DNA of 42,885 bases, taken from assembly GCF_001424565.1 (NCBI RefSeq), contig NZ_LMOL01000006.1, positions 352 through 43,236 on the forward strand, in the 5' to 3' direction. This document shows positions 23,676-31,814 of this stretch, piece after piece. The position numbers and the translations under genes are program-made. The notes beneath the pieces are model-generated. The model had not been told where the DNA came from. It worked only from the letters and a program-made list of their open reading frames with translations, and did not search any database. The DNA is from Arthrobacter sp. Leaf141 (GTDB lineage: Bacteria; Actinomycetota; Actinomycetes; Actinomycetales; Micrococcaceae). Each line of letters begins with the position of its first letter. The first letter of the stretch is position 1.

Positions 23676-24248
23676 TCAGTGCCCGAACGGGTCCGGGTCG
23701 ACGCCGGGGAGCCACGTCAGCCCTGGAACGCCCCAGCCGTGCTTTTTCGCCTGCTTCATTGCCTTGCGGCCATAACGGTCCAGCAGGCGGTTGACGTACA
23801 GCTTGCCGTCGAGATGGTCGAATTCATGCTGGATGACCCGGGCAAACCAGCCGGTTGCCTCAAACTCGACCGGCTGGCCATATCCGTCGAAGGCTTCCAC
23901 GCGCGCCCAGTCGGCGCGCTTGAGCGGATACTGCTCACCCGGGAAGGACAGGCAGCCCTCTTCCTCCTCATCCGGATCGGGGACTGCACCGGAGATCTTG
24001 GAGAGCGTCAGGACGGGATTGACCAGGGCTGCGGTGGCGGGAGCGCCGTCGTCGTTGGCGTATTTGTAGACGAAAAGCCGTTTACCCACACCCACCTGGG
24101 GTGCCGCCAGCCCCACGCCATTGGCGGCGTCGTTCGTTTCGAACATGTCGGCAATAAGGGTGCGGAGCGCGTCGTCGAACTCCTCCACTTCGGCTGCCCG
24201 GCGATGGAGTACGGGCTCTCCCCAGATGGTGATTGGCAGAACAGTCAT
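23676..24248 (-). CDS. def: Peptide deformylase
   Basis: A 190-residue metalloenzyme that removes the formyl group from new proteins. The ATG at 24248 has GAAGGA upstream and yields MTVLPITIWG, the normal family start; the open frame upstream to 24302 is not used. All three motifs are present: GVGLAAPQVG (44-53, Q51), EGCLSFPG (97-104, metal ligand C99) and QHEFDHLDG (140-148, H141, E142, H145). The acidic PDEEEEG stretch before motif 2 and the C-terminal tail WGVPGLTWLPGVDPDPFGH are as in actinobacterial enzymes. A terminator separates it from tRNA-His upstream. Confidence 0.96.
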   Translation of the reverse strand: MTVLPITIWGEPVLHRRAAEVEEFDDALRTLIADMFETNDAANGVGLAAPQVGVGKRLFVYKYANDDGAPATAALVNPVLTLSKISGAVPDPDEEEEGCLSFPGEQYPLKRADWARVEAFDGYGQPVEFEATGWFARVIQHEFDHLDGKLYVNRLLDRYGRKAMKQAKKHGWGVPGLTWLPGVDPDPFGH

Positions 24249-24294
24249 CTTCAGCGGTCCTTCGACGTGCGGCCCCGGCCGGTTCGCCCGGGCA

Positions 24295-24341
24295 GGAAAC
24301 AAACAAAGGAGGCCGCACCGGGTATCCGGTACGGCCTCCTT
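24295..24341 (-). terminator. Intrinsic terminator of the tRNA-His transcript
   Basis: On the minus strand AAGGAGGCCG-T-ACCGG pairs with CCGGT-G-CGGCCTCCTT (24306-24341), followed by a T-rich tract (TTTGTTTG, 24298-24305). It lies between tRNA-His and def, both leftward. Confidence 0.85.
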
Positions 24342-24369
24342 CTTGGAAGGTCCACGACCATCCTGTGCG

Positions 24370-24443
24370 GGTGAGCTACGGGGGTTGAACCCGCGACCTC
24401 CTGGACCACAACCAGGCGCTCTGCCAACTGAGCTAAGCCCACC
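24370..24443 (-). tRNA. tRNA-His (anticodon GTG)
   Basis: Read on the minus strand, the acceptor GTGGGCT pairs with AGCTCAC, the D-arm has TAGCTCAGTTGGCAGAGC, the anticodon stem CCTGG/CCAGG holds the loop TTGTGGT (GTG), and the T-arm has GGGTTCAACCCCC. The extra G at position -1 (24443) opposite the C73 discriminator (24370) is the hallmark of tRNA-His. CCA is not encoded. Confidence 0.96.
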
Positions 24444-24571
24444 ATGTGCCCCGCAGGTTTACCGGCTGACCGGCTCCCTCGAAAGGCAACTCAAATAGCT
24501 TACCTGCTGTTCGGGGGTGCTTTCACCACTTTTGCTGTTTTTGGCAAAAAAACCGCAAAACGTGGCGGAAA

Positions 24572-25192
24572 TTACGCCTCGTTGTGCTCCCCGGCGGTGA
24601 GCCGGCGGGCAATCGACTTGGCCGTGGCACTGTCAGGCCCCGGGGCGGGCACAAAAACGGCCTCCCGGTAGTAGCGGAGTTCGTCGATGGAGTCGATGAT
24701 GTCACCGAGCGCCCGGTGGCCGCCTTTTTTGGCGGGGGACTGGAAGTACGCCCGGGCAAACCAGCGGCGGGACAGTTCCTTGATGGTGCTGACGTCAATG
24801 ACCCGGTAGTGCAGGTGCTCCACAACGGCGGGCATGTCGCGGGACAGGAACACCCGGTCGGTTCCCACGGAGTTGCCGCCCAGCGGCGCTTTGCGGGGGT
24901 CCGGCACCCACTCGGAGATGTAGGCCATAACGGCGGCCTCGGCCTCGGCCATGGTCTTGCCCGCCGGGAGTTCCTTCAGGAGGCCCGACGTCGTATGCAT
25001 GTCCCGGACAAAATCATTCATCTGGGCCAGGGCTGCGTCATCGGGTTTGATGACCACATCCACCCCGTCGCCAAGGATGTTCAGTTCTGAATCGGTGACC
25101 AGCGCGGCGACTTCGATCAGGGCATCGTTTTCGATATCCAGACCTGTCATTTCGCAGTCGATCCAGACGATTCGTTCGTTAGAAATAGGCAC
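24572..25192 (-). CDS. orn: Oligoribonuclease
   Basis: A 206-residue 3'-5' exoribonuclease of the DEDDh family that degrades di- and short oligonucleotides, including pGpG. D12 and E14 in WIDCEMTGLD, D112 in GNSVGTDRVFLSRDMP, and H159/D164 in GGHRALGDI form the four-acid-plus-His metal site. The YYREAVF segment near residue 180 is typical. The final ~25 residues are an actinobacterial extension. It is expressed toward tRNA-His, with 127 bases of A/T-rich DNA between them, which probably holds the tRNA promoter. Confidence 0.95.
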   Translation of the reverse strand: MPISNERIVWIDCEMTGLDIENDALIEVAALVTDSELNILGDGVDVVIKPDDAALAQMNDFVRDMHTTSGLLKELPAGKTMAEAEAAVMAYISEWVPDPRKAPLGGNSVGTDRVFLSRDMPAVVEHLHYRVIDVSTIKELSRRWFARAYFQSPAKKGGHRALGDIIDSIDELRYYREAVFVPAPGPDSATAKSIARRLTAGEHNEA

Positions 25193-25358
25193 CGGACCAG
25201 CCTACCGTTTCACCTTCAACCCGGACGCCGGTGCTAGGATTTCGGGTACGCGGCCTGCACTGCTGCCGCAGTAACGCGCCCGGGACTGCCCGGCGCCGCG
25301 CCGGTCAGCCCAAGCGCGGACGCAACAGCGGACAGCAAAAGATTGGACGATCCTGAAG

Positions 25359-26912
25359 ATGACGGCGCCTATGCCCGCGACGGGGGAGAAGGCGGCCGCC
25401 CCTGCCGGAGCGGCCGGCCCGGAGGTGGACAATCCCAGCTCCCCGATCCTTGCCGGCTTCGTCGGTTCGCTGTTTATGTTCATCGGCTCCCTGGGCGTCG
25501 GCTGGCTGGCCCCCGTCTCTGAGCTGCGCCGCGTCCCGCTGTTCATCTGGATGCGGGCCGAGGCCGTCGGCGTCGCGCTTTCCATTGTGCTGCTGGCCGT
25601 GGGCGGCATGCTGCTGGTCCGGGCCTGGCTGAGGCTGGGGCAGCGTGTGCGCGTCTGGGGTCCGCGGGCCCGCCGGGCGACGCTGACCGCGATCGGGGCC
25701 TGGAGCCTGCCCATGATGTTCAGCGTGCCGCTGTTCAGCCGGGACGTCTACGCCTATATCGGCCAGGGGCGGCTGATGGTGGAGGGCTTCAACCCCTACC
25801 GGAACGGGATCTCAGCCCTCTCCAACTATTTCCAGCTCGGGGCGGACAAGATGTGGACGGAGGCGCCCGTTCCCTACGGTCAACTGTTCCTCTGGATCGA
25901 ACAGTTCGTGGTGTGGTCCACCAATGTCCATCCCGAAGCCAGCGTGATGCTGTTCCGGCTGGTGGCCCTGGCCGGCGTGGTGCTCTGCGTCATTTATGTC
26001 CCCAAGCTGGCCGAACTGCATGGTGTGAACCCCCACCGGGCGCTCTGGCTGACGGCCGCGAACCCGCTGTTCCTCACCAACTTCATCGCCAGCGTCCACA
26101 ATGATTCACTGATGATCGGCCTGGCCCTGGCAGGCCTGTACTACGCGGCCACCCGGCGGGTGGTCCGCGGCATCGTCCTGGTGACCCTCTCCATCGCGGT
26201 CAAACCCATCACCATTGTGTTCCTGCCGTTCGTTGGCCTGCTCTGGGCCGGCCGGGACGCCGGCTGGCTGCGGAAGATCGGTTTCTGGGCGCTGACGGCC
26301 GGGCTCAGCCTGGCACTGCTGGTCCTCATGAGCCTTGTTAACGGCTTTGGCTTCGGCTGGATCAACGGGTTGTCCGCTCCCGGCAGCATCTCCATCTGGT
26401 ATGCGCCGGTGGGGCTGATCGGCATGGTGGTGGGCTCCCTCGGCAGCGCTTTCGGGCTGGACGGCGCCCTGCTCTCGGCGGTGGTGGCCAACGCCGGCAA
26501 ACTCCTGGCCGTAGGCATCGCTGGGTGGCTGATTCTCAAAGGGGACTACGACCGGTTGATGCGCCGGCTCACGCTGGCGTTCGCTGCCGTGGTGCTGCTC
26601 TCGCCGATCATCCAGTCCTGGTATGTGGTCTGGCTGATCCCGCTATTTGCCGTCACCGGGATCCGGAACGACTGGCAGGTCAAGGCCCTCTACTTTGTGG
26701 TGTCCTTCTTCATCATCTACGCCAACTCCGACCAGCTGGAAGTTTTCCCCTACCTGCAGACAGGCGATGTTGGCTTCGCCCTGCTCCTTGCGCGGGTGGC
26801 TGCCGCGGTCACCGGGGTCCTGTTTGCCCTGTACCTGGTCTTTTGGGACCCACGGACGCGCTCACTGTTCCGCAAGGCCGGCGATCCCGTGGTGGAACGC
26901 CCAGTCATCTGA
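25359..26912 (+). CDS. mptB: Polyprenol-phosphomannose-dependent alpha-1,6-mannosyltransferase (MptB family)
   Basis: A 517-residue integral membrane GT-C glycosyltransferase with about 12-13 helices. It uses polyprenyl-phosphomannose on the outer face of the membrane to extend the alpha-1,6-mannan backbone of lipomannan-type glycolipids. FSRDVYAYIGQGRLMVEGFNPY, around 125-146, holds the conserved acidic residue and aromatic ring in the first outer loop (FSRDVYAYIGQG is the key part). ASVHNDSLMIGLALAG and AVKPITIVFLPFVGLLW are conserved helices. The cytoplasmic N terminus is Ala/Pro-rich. The ATG has a weak ribosome binding site (TGAAG). The linkage assignment follows the family name and has not been shown for this organism. 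Confidence 0.82.
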   Translation: MTAPMPATGEKAAAPAGAAGPEVDNPSSPILAGFVGSLFMFIGSLGVGWLAPVSELRRVPLFIWMRAEAVGVALSIVLLAVGGMLLVRAWLRLGQRVRVWGPRARRATLTAIGAWSLPMMFSVPLFSRDVYAYIGQGRLMVEGFNPYRNGISALSNYFQLGADKMWTEAPVPYGQLFLWIEQFVVWSTNVHPEASVMLFRLVALAGVVLCVIYVPKLAELHGVNPHRALWLTAANPLFLTNFIASVHNDSLMIGLALAGLYYAATRRVVRGIVLVTLSIAVKPITIVFLPFVGLLWAGRDAGWLRKIGFWALTAGLSLALLVLMSLVNGFGFGWINGLSAPGSISIWYAPVGLIGMVVGSLGSAFGLDGALLSAVVANAGKLLAVGIAGWLILKGDYDRLMRRLTLAFAAVVLLSPIIQSWYVVWLIPLFAVTGIRNDWQVKALYFVVSFFIIYANSDQLEVFPYLQTGDVGFALLLARVAAAVTGVLFALYLVFWDPRTRSLFRKAGDPVVERPVI

Positions 26913-26923
26913 GCCGCCAGGCA

Positions 26924-27640
26924 TCAGGCCGGGCCGCCGGAAGGTCCTGGCAGCCGCCGCAACGCTTCACGGCGCGAGAGCTGGCTGAGGGAAGCTGAGT
27001 TCTCCGCCACGAAGCCCCGGACCCAGCCCGGCGCCGTCTTGCCGTATTCGCGCAGGGACCACCCGATGGCCTTGCGGATGAACAATTCCCCATCCGCCAG
27101 GTTCGGCACAATAACCTGGGCCAACAGCCGGGTGTCCGTGGCAGTCTTTGCCTTCAGCTGCGACAGAATGGCCGATCGCCGGATCCAGAAATCGGGGTCC
27201 GTGCTCCAGGCCAGAATCACCGCAGTCATCTCATCCCGATGGGCCTGCAGCAGTCCGCAGATCCTCCCGGCCACACCATCCACAAAGTCCCACCACGCGC
27301 CGGTGCGGATGATCTCCTCATAAACGGGAAGCATGTGCAGATCCCGGGCCACCATCCGGTTGCCCGCCAGGTCGATGGCAGCGTAGCGTTCCTCCCGCAC
27401 GGTGGAGGTGCGCCACAGCTCCAGCACCGTGGCCCGAAGCTGATCCGCAGATTCAAAGGGCAGCCCTGCCGCGACGTCCCCTGCGATCCGGCGGACATCG
27501 GGAACGCGGACGCCCAGCGACGGGAGCTCCGACTTCATATAGGCCTGGGCGCCGGCAGCCCGCCCCGGGTCGGCATGGTCCGCCAGGGCCGATCGGATCG
27601 CCGAGATCAGTTCCCGATTGACGGGGTCCGGAATGTCCAT
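26924..27640 (-). CDS. AlkD-like DNA alkylation repair protein
   Basis: A 238-residue all-helical protein of HEAT-like repeats. AlkD proteins are DNA glycosylases that remove bulky or cationic alkyl bases without flipping them out. MKSELPSLGVRVPDVR (N-terminal), WWDFVDGVAG, near residue 120, with the Trp-Trp-Asp group that fits the active-site W/D of the family, WIRRSAILSQLK and AIGWSLREYGKTAPG are conserved blocks. The minus-strand sequence TACAGT lies six bases before the ATG with no ribosome binding site, so this may be a leaderless mRNA. It is convergent with mptB (11 bp between stops). Confidence 0.86.
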   Translation of the reverse strand: MDIPDPVNRELISAIRSALADHADPGRAAGAQAYMKSELPSLGVRVPDVRRIAGDVAAGLPFESADQLRATVLELWRTSTVREERYAAIDLAGNRMVARDLHMLPVYEEIIRTGAWWDFVDGVAGRICGLLQAHRDEMTAVILAWSTDPDFWIRRSAILSQLKAKTATDTRLLAQVIVPNLADGELFIRKAIGWSLREYGKTAPGWVRGFVAENSASLSQLSRREALRRLPGPSGGPA

Positions 27641-27706
27641 GAGGCTACTGTAGCCAGCACCCGCCCCTTTTGCGGGCGGTGCCCGCCGGCAGGATCTGGG
27701 CTACGC

Positions 27707-27721
27707 TGTTTAGCGCTAACA
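27707..27721. promoter_or_regulatory. LacI-type palindrome before the aldose epimerase gene
   Basis: TTAGCGCTAA (27710-27719) is a perfect palindrome with the central GCGC or CG pair typical of LacI-family operators; the flanks TGT and ACA extend it with one offset base. It lies 24 bases upstream of the ATG. It differs from the TGGGAA-type sites of the nearby LacI regulator, so another LacI protein may bind it. Confidence 0.4.
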
Positions 27722-27743
27722 ATATTGTCGAACCGGAGGACGC

Positions 27744-28640
27744 ATGACCGAAACCAGCATCGCCATGGGGCCCTACTCTGCGGTGGTCACTTCACGCGGG
27801 GGCGCCCTCCGGGAGCTGCAGCACAACGGCCGGGACCTGGTGGTGGGCTTCGGGGCCGGGGGCAGGATTCCCGACTACCGGGGCGTCATCTGCGCCCCGT
27901 GGCCCAACCGCCTGGCGGACGGCGCCTACGAGTACGCCGGCACGGCGTTCCAGGCTGTGATCAACGAACCGGAGCGCGGCGCAGCCCTGCATGGGCTTGC
28001 GACGGACCAGGTGTGGGACGTGCGCGAGACGACCAACTCCTCCGTCACCCTGGGCTGCACCGTCGAGGCGGGTCCGCACTACCCTGCGGACCTGGACCTG
28101 GAAGTCAGCTACACGCTGGCGGCCGACGGCCTGCACTGCTCCGTCCGGGCCGCCAACACCGGCGGGACGGCCGGGCCGTACGGCGTGTGCCCGCACCCCT
28201 ACCTGGTGGCAGGGCCGGCGCCGCTGGACGAATGGACCCTGGAACTGCCAGCCTCCGAGTACCTTGCGGTGACGCCGGACAGGCTGCTGCCGGTGGGAAT
28301 GAAGCAGGTGGCGGGCGGCAGCTTCGATTTCCGCGCAGAGCGCCGGCTCGGTCCGGTAAAAATCGACCACGCATTCACGGGCATCACCAGCGATGACTCG
28401 AAAACGGCGCGCGTCAGGGTGCACGATCCCTCCGGAACCGGGGTGGAGCTCGAATGGGGTGCAGAGTGGGCCTGGGTGCAGATCCACACCGCCGACAAAC
28501 CCACCAAGCCGGACCGGCTGGGCCTCGCCGTGGAACCCATGACCTGCCCGCCGGATGCCTTCAACTCAGGGACTGACCTGATCCACCTCCAGCCGGGTGA
28601 CACCCACACCGCGGCCTGGGCCATCAGGGCCCTCGGCTAA
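27744..28640 (+). CDS. Aldose 1-epimerase (GalM-like) family protein
   Basis: A 298-residue beta-sandwich protein. Mutarotases interconvert alpha and beta anomers of sugars before kinases act. The gene has GGAGG seven bases before the ATG. Blocks characteristic of the family are GVICAPWPNRLADGAY near 50-65, GAALHGLATDQVW with the catalytic-type histidine, CPHPYLVAG with the second histidine (in PYGVCPHPYL), and a C-terminal AVEPMTCPPDAFNSG with the active-site Glu region. The sequence ends in a TAAWAI-type strand. It lies by itself downstream of a LacI-type palindrome; its sugar is unknown, and a role with the xylose or DUF993 genes is possible. Confidence 0.88.
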   Translation: MTETSIAMGPYSAVVTSRGGALRELQHNGRDLVVGFGAGGRIPDYRGVICAPWPNRLADGAYEYAGTAFQAVINEPERGAALHGLATDQVWDVRETTNSSVTLGCTVEAGPHYPADLDLEVSYTLAADGLHCSVRAANTGGTAGPYGVCPHPYLVAGPAPLDEWTLELPASEYLAVTPDRLLPVGMKQVAGGSFDFRAERRLGPVKIDHAFTGITSDDSKTARVRVHDPSGTGVELEWGAEWAWVQIHTADKPTKPDRLGLAVEPMTCPPDAFNSGTDLIHLQPGDTHTAAWAIRALG

Positions 28641-28666
28641 GGCCGGACAGGCCTCCGGTCACGGCT

Positions 28667-29407
28667 TCAGGACAGGGCCCAGCCCGCGCGCTGCAGCCAC
28701 GCGGCGCACAAGGCAGGCCACTGGTCCGGGCCCGCTTCGCCGCCGGCCAGCCCCAGCCCGTGCCGGCCGTTCGGGAAAACATGCAGTTCTGCCGGGACGC
28801 CGGCGGCCATCAGGGCGCCTGCATAACCCAGGCTGTGGCTGACGGGCACGGCGGCGTCGTCGGCGGTGTGCCAGACAAACGCCGGCGGCGTGTCCGCGCC
28901 CACCTGTTGCTCTGCGGAGACTTCGGCCAGGAGGTCCGACGGCGGCGCGTCGCCCAGGAGGTTATCCACCGAGCCCTGGTGTACTTCAGCGGTGTAGGAC
29001 ACCACGGGATAGCACAGGACAGTCCGGTCCGGCACGCTGGCATCCACGTCCAGCCGGGAACTGCCCGTGGCCACACCCGTGGACAGGGTGGCAGCGAGGT
29101 GCCCGCCGGCTGAGAAGCCCAGCACGCCAACCCGGCCTGGTTCCAGGTCCAGCCCGTGGGCGCCGCTGCGGATGTACAGCATGGCTTCCTTGGCGTCCGT
29201 CAGGGGCGCGGGATGCCTGTCCGGCGCCACCCGGTAGCGCAGCACAAACGCGTGGATTCCCAGGGACGCCAGCCACTCGGCGACCGGCTCGGCTTCGTGA
29301 TCCGCCTGGCGGGCATAGCCGCCGCCCGGGAGCACCAGCACGGCCGGCCTGGGTCCTTCAGCCCCGGCGGGCACCACGCTCAGGCCCGCAACAGGCCCGC
29401 CGCTCAT
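28667..29407 (-). CDS. Alpha/beta hydrolase (acetyl esterase / BD-FAE-like)
   Basis: A 246-residue hydrolase. PGGGYARQADHEAEP at 27-41 is the oxyanion block; GFSAGGH (97-103) has the nucleophile S99; D183/D184 in HTADDAAVPVSH and H216 in PNGRHGLGLAGG complete the triad. HxGGxY/GFSAGG with TADDxxVPVxHS is the pattern of polysaccharide-deacetylating or feruloyl-type esterases of bacterial carbohydrate loci. No signal peptide is present, so it acts on imported acetylated sugars or glycosides. The start overlaps the stop of the LacI gene by four bases (ATGA), so regulator and esterase are co-expressed and are divergent from the DUF993 operon. Confidence 0.84.
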   Translation of the reverse strand: MSGGPVAGLSVVPAGAEGPRPAVLVLPGGGYARQADHEAEPVAEWLASLGIHAFVLRYRVAPDRHPAPLTDAKEAMLYIRSGAHGLDLEPGRVGVLGFSAGGHLAATLSTGVATGSSRLDVDASVPDRTVLCYPVVSYTAEVHQGSVDNLLGDAPPSDLLAEVSAEQQVGADTPPAFVWHTADDAAVPVSHSLGYAGALMAAGVPAELHVFPNGRHGLGLAGGEAGPDQWPALCAAWLQRAGWALS

Positions 29408-30468
29408 GCCCCGGCCTCGGTACTGCGCCGCAGGGTCACGGCTCCCGTGATGGGTGGGCCGGCCTCATCCGGGTGTTCGGCCGCGCCGCGGGCGGTGGCC
29501 CGGGTGGCCAGGCGGCCGATGTCTTCGAGCGGCAACCGCACCGTTGAAAGCGCCGGGCGGAAGTCACGAAGCGTCTCGATGTCATCAAACCCGGCGATGG
29601 TGGCATCGCGGGGGATCCGCAGGCCTTCGGCGCGCAGCGCGGCCGTGGCGCCGATGGCCATCACGTCGTTGACGGCGAAGATGCAGAGCGGCCGCCGGGC
29701 GGGGCCGGCCGCCTTGAGCCGTTGGGCCAGCGCCAGCCCGGCCTCGTAACCACCGGAGCGGTTGAAGGCGCTCCGCACCAGTTCCGCAGCCGGCCGGCCG
29801 GCCCGCTCCAGGCCTGCCTGGAAGCCGCGGATCCTGTCATCGGAGGTGAACAGTCCCTCAGGTCCGCCAATCACCACAAAATCGCAATCGCGGCCCTCGG
29901 CCAGGCTGGCCGCCAGCGATTGGGCAAGCTCCTCGTTGGGGACGGCCACCACGTGGTATCCCTCGCTGGCCGACGCGCCAACAACGGGATGGCCCACTAC
30001 AGCCACCTGGCCGCCGTTGCGGCAGTACCTGTCCAGCTCCGCGGCCAGTTCGGCGTTGTCCTGCAGATCCTCGTTGCGGGCGGAGCGGGAGCCCGCGATG
30101 ACGATCGAGTCGGCGCGCCGGGCCGCAAACGCCGCCACGGCTTCCTTCTCCTCGGCCGGTGCCCCGCCTGTTGTGGCGAGCAGGACCATGCGGCGCTGTT
30201 CCCGGGCCGCGTCCTGGACGCCCCGGGCAATTGCCGCGAAGTAAGGATCGGCGATGTCATGGACAATCAGCCCGATCAGGCCCGAACTGGACTTCGCCAG
30301 GCCCTGGGCCTGCGCGTTGGGAATGTAACCCAGGGAGTCCGCTGCCTGGCGGACCCGCTGGGCGATATCGGGCCCGGGGGTGCGGGCCGAGCCGTTCAGG
30401 ACACGGGACGCCGTGGCAGGCGATACCCCGGCAAGCCGGGCCACTTCGGTCAGGGTACTAGCAGCCAC
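29404..30468 (-). CDS. LacI-family transcriptional regulator
   Basis: A 354-residue regulator. The N-terminal headpiece TLTEVARLAGVSPATASRVLNG (residues 5-26) is the LacI helix-turn-helix, followed by the hinge helix (NAQAQGLAKSSSG) and a periplasmic-binding-protein core starting IGLIVHDIADPYFAAI. Late blocks PLCIFAVNDVMAIGATAAL, IPRDATIAGFDD and LSTVRLPLEDIG are standard. GTG at 30468 is the start, with AGGAG seven bases upstream. It is transcribed away from the Gfo/Idh-DUF993 operon, with two LacI-type palindromes in between, so it probably represses both sides and responds to the pathway sugar. Confidence 0.94.
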   Translation of the reverse strand: MAASTLTEVARLAGVSPATASRVLNGSARTPGPDIAQRVRQAADSLGYIPNAQAQGLAKSSSGLIGLIVHDIADPYFAAIARGVQDAAREQRRMVLLATTGGAPAEEKEAVAAFAARRADSIVIAGSRSARNEDLQDNAELAAELDRYCRNGGQVAVVGHPVVGASASEGYHVVAVPNEELAQSLAASLAEGRDCDFVVIGGPEGLFTSDDRIRGFQAGLERAGRPAAELVRSAFNRSGGYEAGLALAQRLKAAGPARRPLCIFAVNDVMAIGATAALRAEGLRIPRDATIAGFDDIETLRDFRPALSTVRLPLEDIGRLATRATARGAAEHPDEAGPPITGAVTLRRSTEAGA

Positions 30469-30535
30469 AACATCTCCTGGTCAACGTAAAAAGTGGGCCA
30501 AATAACAGTTCCCCCAGTATGGCAGGGGAAGTTCT

Positions 30536-30555
30536 TTGCGGAAAGCGCTTGCCAA
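30536..30555. promoter_or_regulatory. LacI-type operator 1 before the DUF993 operon
   Basis: GCGGAAAGCGCTTGCCAA contains GGxAAGC-GCTTxCC, seven of eight symmetric positions around a central CG. It is 90 bases upstream of the first ATG of the operon and about 70 bases from the LacI gene start. Confidence 0.55.
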
Positions 30556-30586
30556 CCCTGTCCTTTCCGGTGCATCATTGAAGCAG

Positions 30587-30604
30587 TGGGAATGCGCTTT
30601 CCCA
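30587..30604. promoter_or_regulatory. LacI-type operator 2 before the DUF993 operon
   Basis: TGGGAATGCGCTTTCCCA has perfect 6-bp arms (TGGGAA / TTCCCA) around TGCGCT. It is close to the classical LacI-family palindrome and stands 41 bases before the operon ATG, where it would cover the promoter or leader. It lies about 50 bases from operator 1, so looping or cooperative binding is possible. Confidence 0.7.
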
Positions 30605-30644
30605 ATCAGCTTGAGTAACACTGCTCACTCACCGTGGAGGACAC

Positions 30645-31814
30645 ATGGGCTTCGAAACAAAAACCATCCGCATCGCCATGAACGGCATCACCGGCCGGAT
30701 GGGTTACCGCCAGCACCTGCTGCGCTCCATCCTTCCCATCCGCGACGCCGGCGGCTTCACCCTCGAAGACGGCACCCGCGTCCAGGTGGAACCCATCCTG
30801 GTGGGCCGCAACGAAGCAAAAATCCGTGAACTCGCCGAGCTGCACAAGGTCTCCGAATGGACCACCGACCTGGACTCGGTCATCAACGACCCCACCGTCG
30901 ACGTTATCTTCGACGCGTCCATGACCAGCCTGCGCGCCGCCACCCTTAAGAAGGCGATGCTGGCCGGCAAGCACATCTTCACGGAGAAGCCCACCGCCGA
31001 AACCCTCGAGGAAGCCATCGAGCTGGCCCGCATCGGCAAGGACGCCGGCGTCACCGCAGGCGTTGTCCACGACAAGCTGTACCTCCCCGGGCTGGTCAAG
31101 CTCCGCCGCCTGGTGGATGAAGGCTTCTTCGGCCGCATCCTCTCCATCCGCGGCGAATTCGGCTACTGGGTCTTCGAAGGCGACGTGCAGGCTGCGCAGC
31201 GCCCGTCCTGGAACTACCGCAAGGAAGACGGCGGCGGAATGACCACGGACATGTTCTGCCACTGGAACTATGTCCTCGAAGGCATCATCGGCAAGGTCAA
31301 GAGCGTCAGCGCCAAGACCGCCACCCACATCCCTGCCCGCTGGGACGAGGCCGGCAAGGAATACAAGGCCACGGCCGACGACGCCTCCTACGGCATCTTC
31401 GAGCTCGAGACCCCTGCCGGCGACGCCGTCGTGGGCCAGATCAACTCCTCCTGGGCCGTCCGCGTCTACCGCGACGAACTGGTGGAATTCCAGATCGACG
31501 GCACCCATGGCTCCGCCGTCGCCGGCCTGAACAAGTGTGTTGCACAGCAGCGCGCCCACACTCCCAAGCCGGTCTGGAACCCGGACCTGCCCGTTACGGA
31601 ATCCTTCCGCGACCAGTGGCAGGAAGTTCCCGCCAACGCCGAACTCGACAACGGCTTCAAGCTGCAGTGGGAAGAGTTCCTGCGCGACGTCGTCGCCGGC
31701 CGCGAACACCGCTTTGGCCTGCTTTCCGCAGCCCGTGGCGTGCAGCTGGCAGAACTCGGCCTGCAGTCCAACGACGAACGCCGCACCATCGACATCCCGG
31801 AGATCACCCTCTGA
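30645..31814 (+). CDS. Gfo/Idh/MocA-family sugar oxidoreductase
   Basis: A 389-residue NAD(P)-dependent dehydrogenase. The N-terminal Rossmann domain starts IRIAMNGITGRMGYRQHL (a G-x-x-G-x-x-G variant with an insertion relative to common members); DVIFDASMTSLR and the signature EKPTAE (114-119) follow, where the lysine is catalytic. The C-terminal half is the mixed sheet dimerisation domain, with DGGGMTTDMFCHWNYVLEG near 195-212 containing the D-x-x-x-H type active-site residues. Members oxidise hydroxyls of sugars, inositols or glycosides. GGAGG precedes the ATG. It opens a tight operon: its stop overlaps the DUF993 start (TGATG). Substrate unknown; a LacI regulator controls the promoter. 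Confidence 0.92.
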   Translation: MGFETKTIRIAMNGITGRMGYRQHLLRSILPIRDAGGFTLEDGTRVQVEPILVGRNEAKIRELAELHKVSEWTTDLDSVINDPTVDVIFDASMTSLRAATLKKAMLAGKHIFTEKPTAETLEEAIELARIGKDAGVTAGVVHDKLYLPGLVKLRRLVDEGFFGRILSIRGEFGYWVFEGDVQAAQRPSWNYRKEDGGGMTTDMFCHWNYVLEGIIGKVKSVSAKTATHIPARWDEAGKEYKATADDASYGIFELETPAGDAVVGQINSSWAVRVYRDELVEFQIDGTHGSAVAGLNKCVAQQRAHTPKPVWNPDLPVTESFRDQWQEVPANAELDNGFKLQWEEFLRDVVAGREHRFGLLSAARGVQLAELGLQSNDERRTIDIPEITL

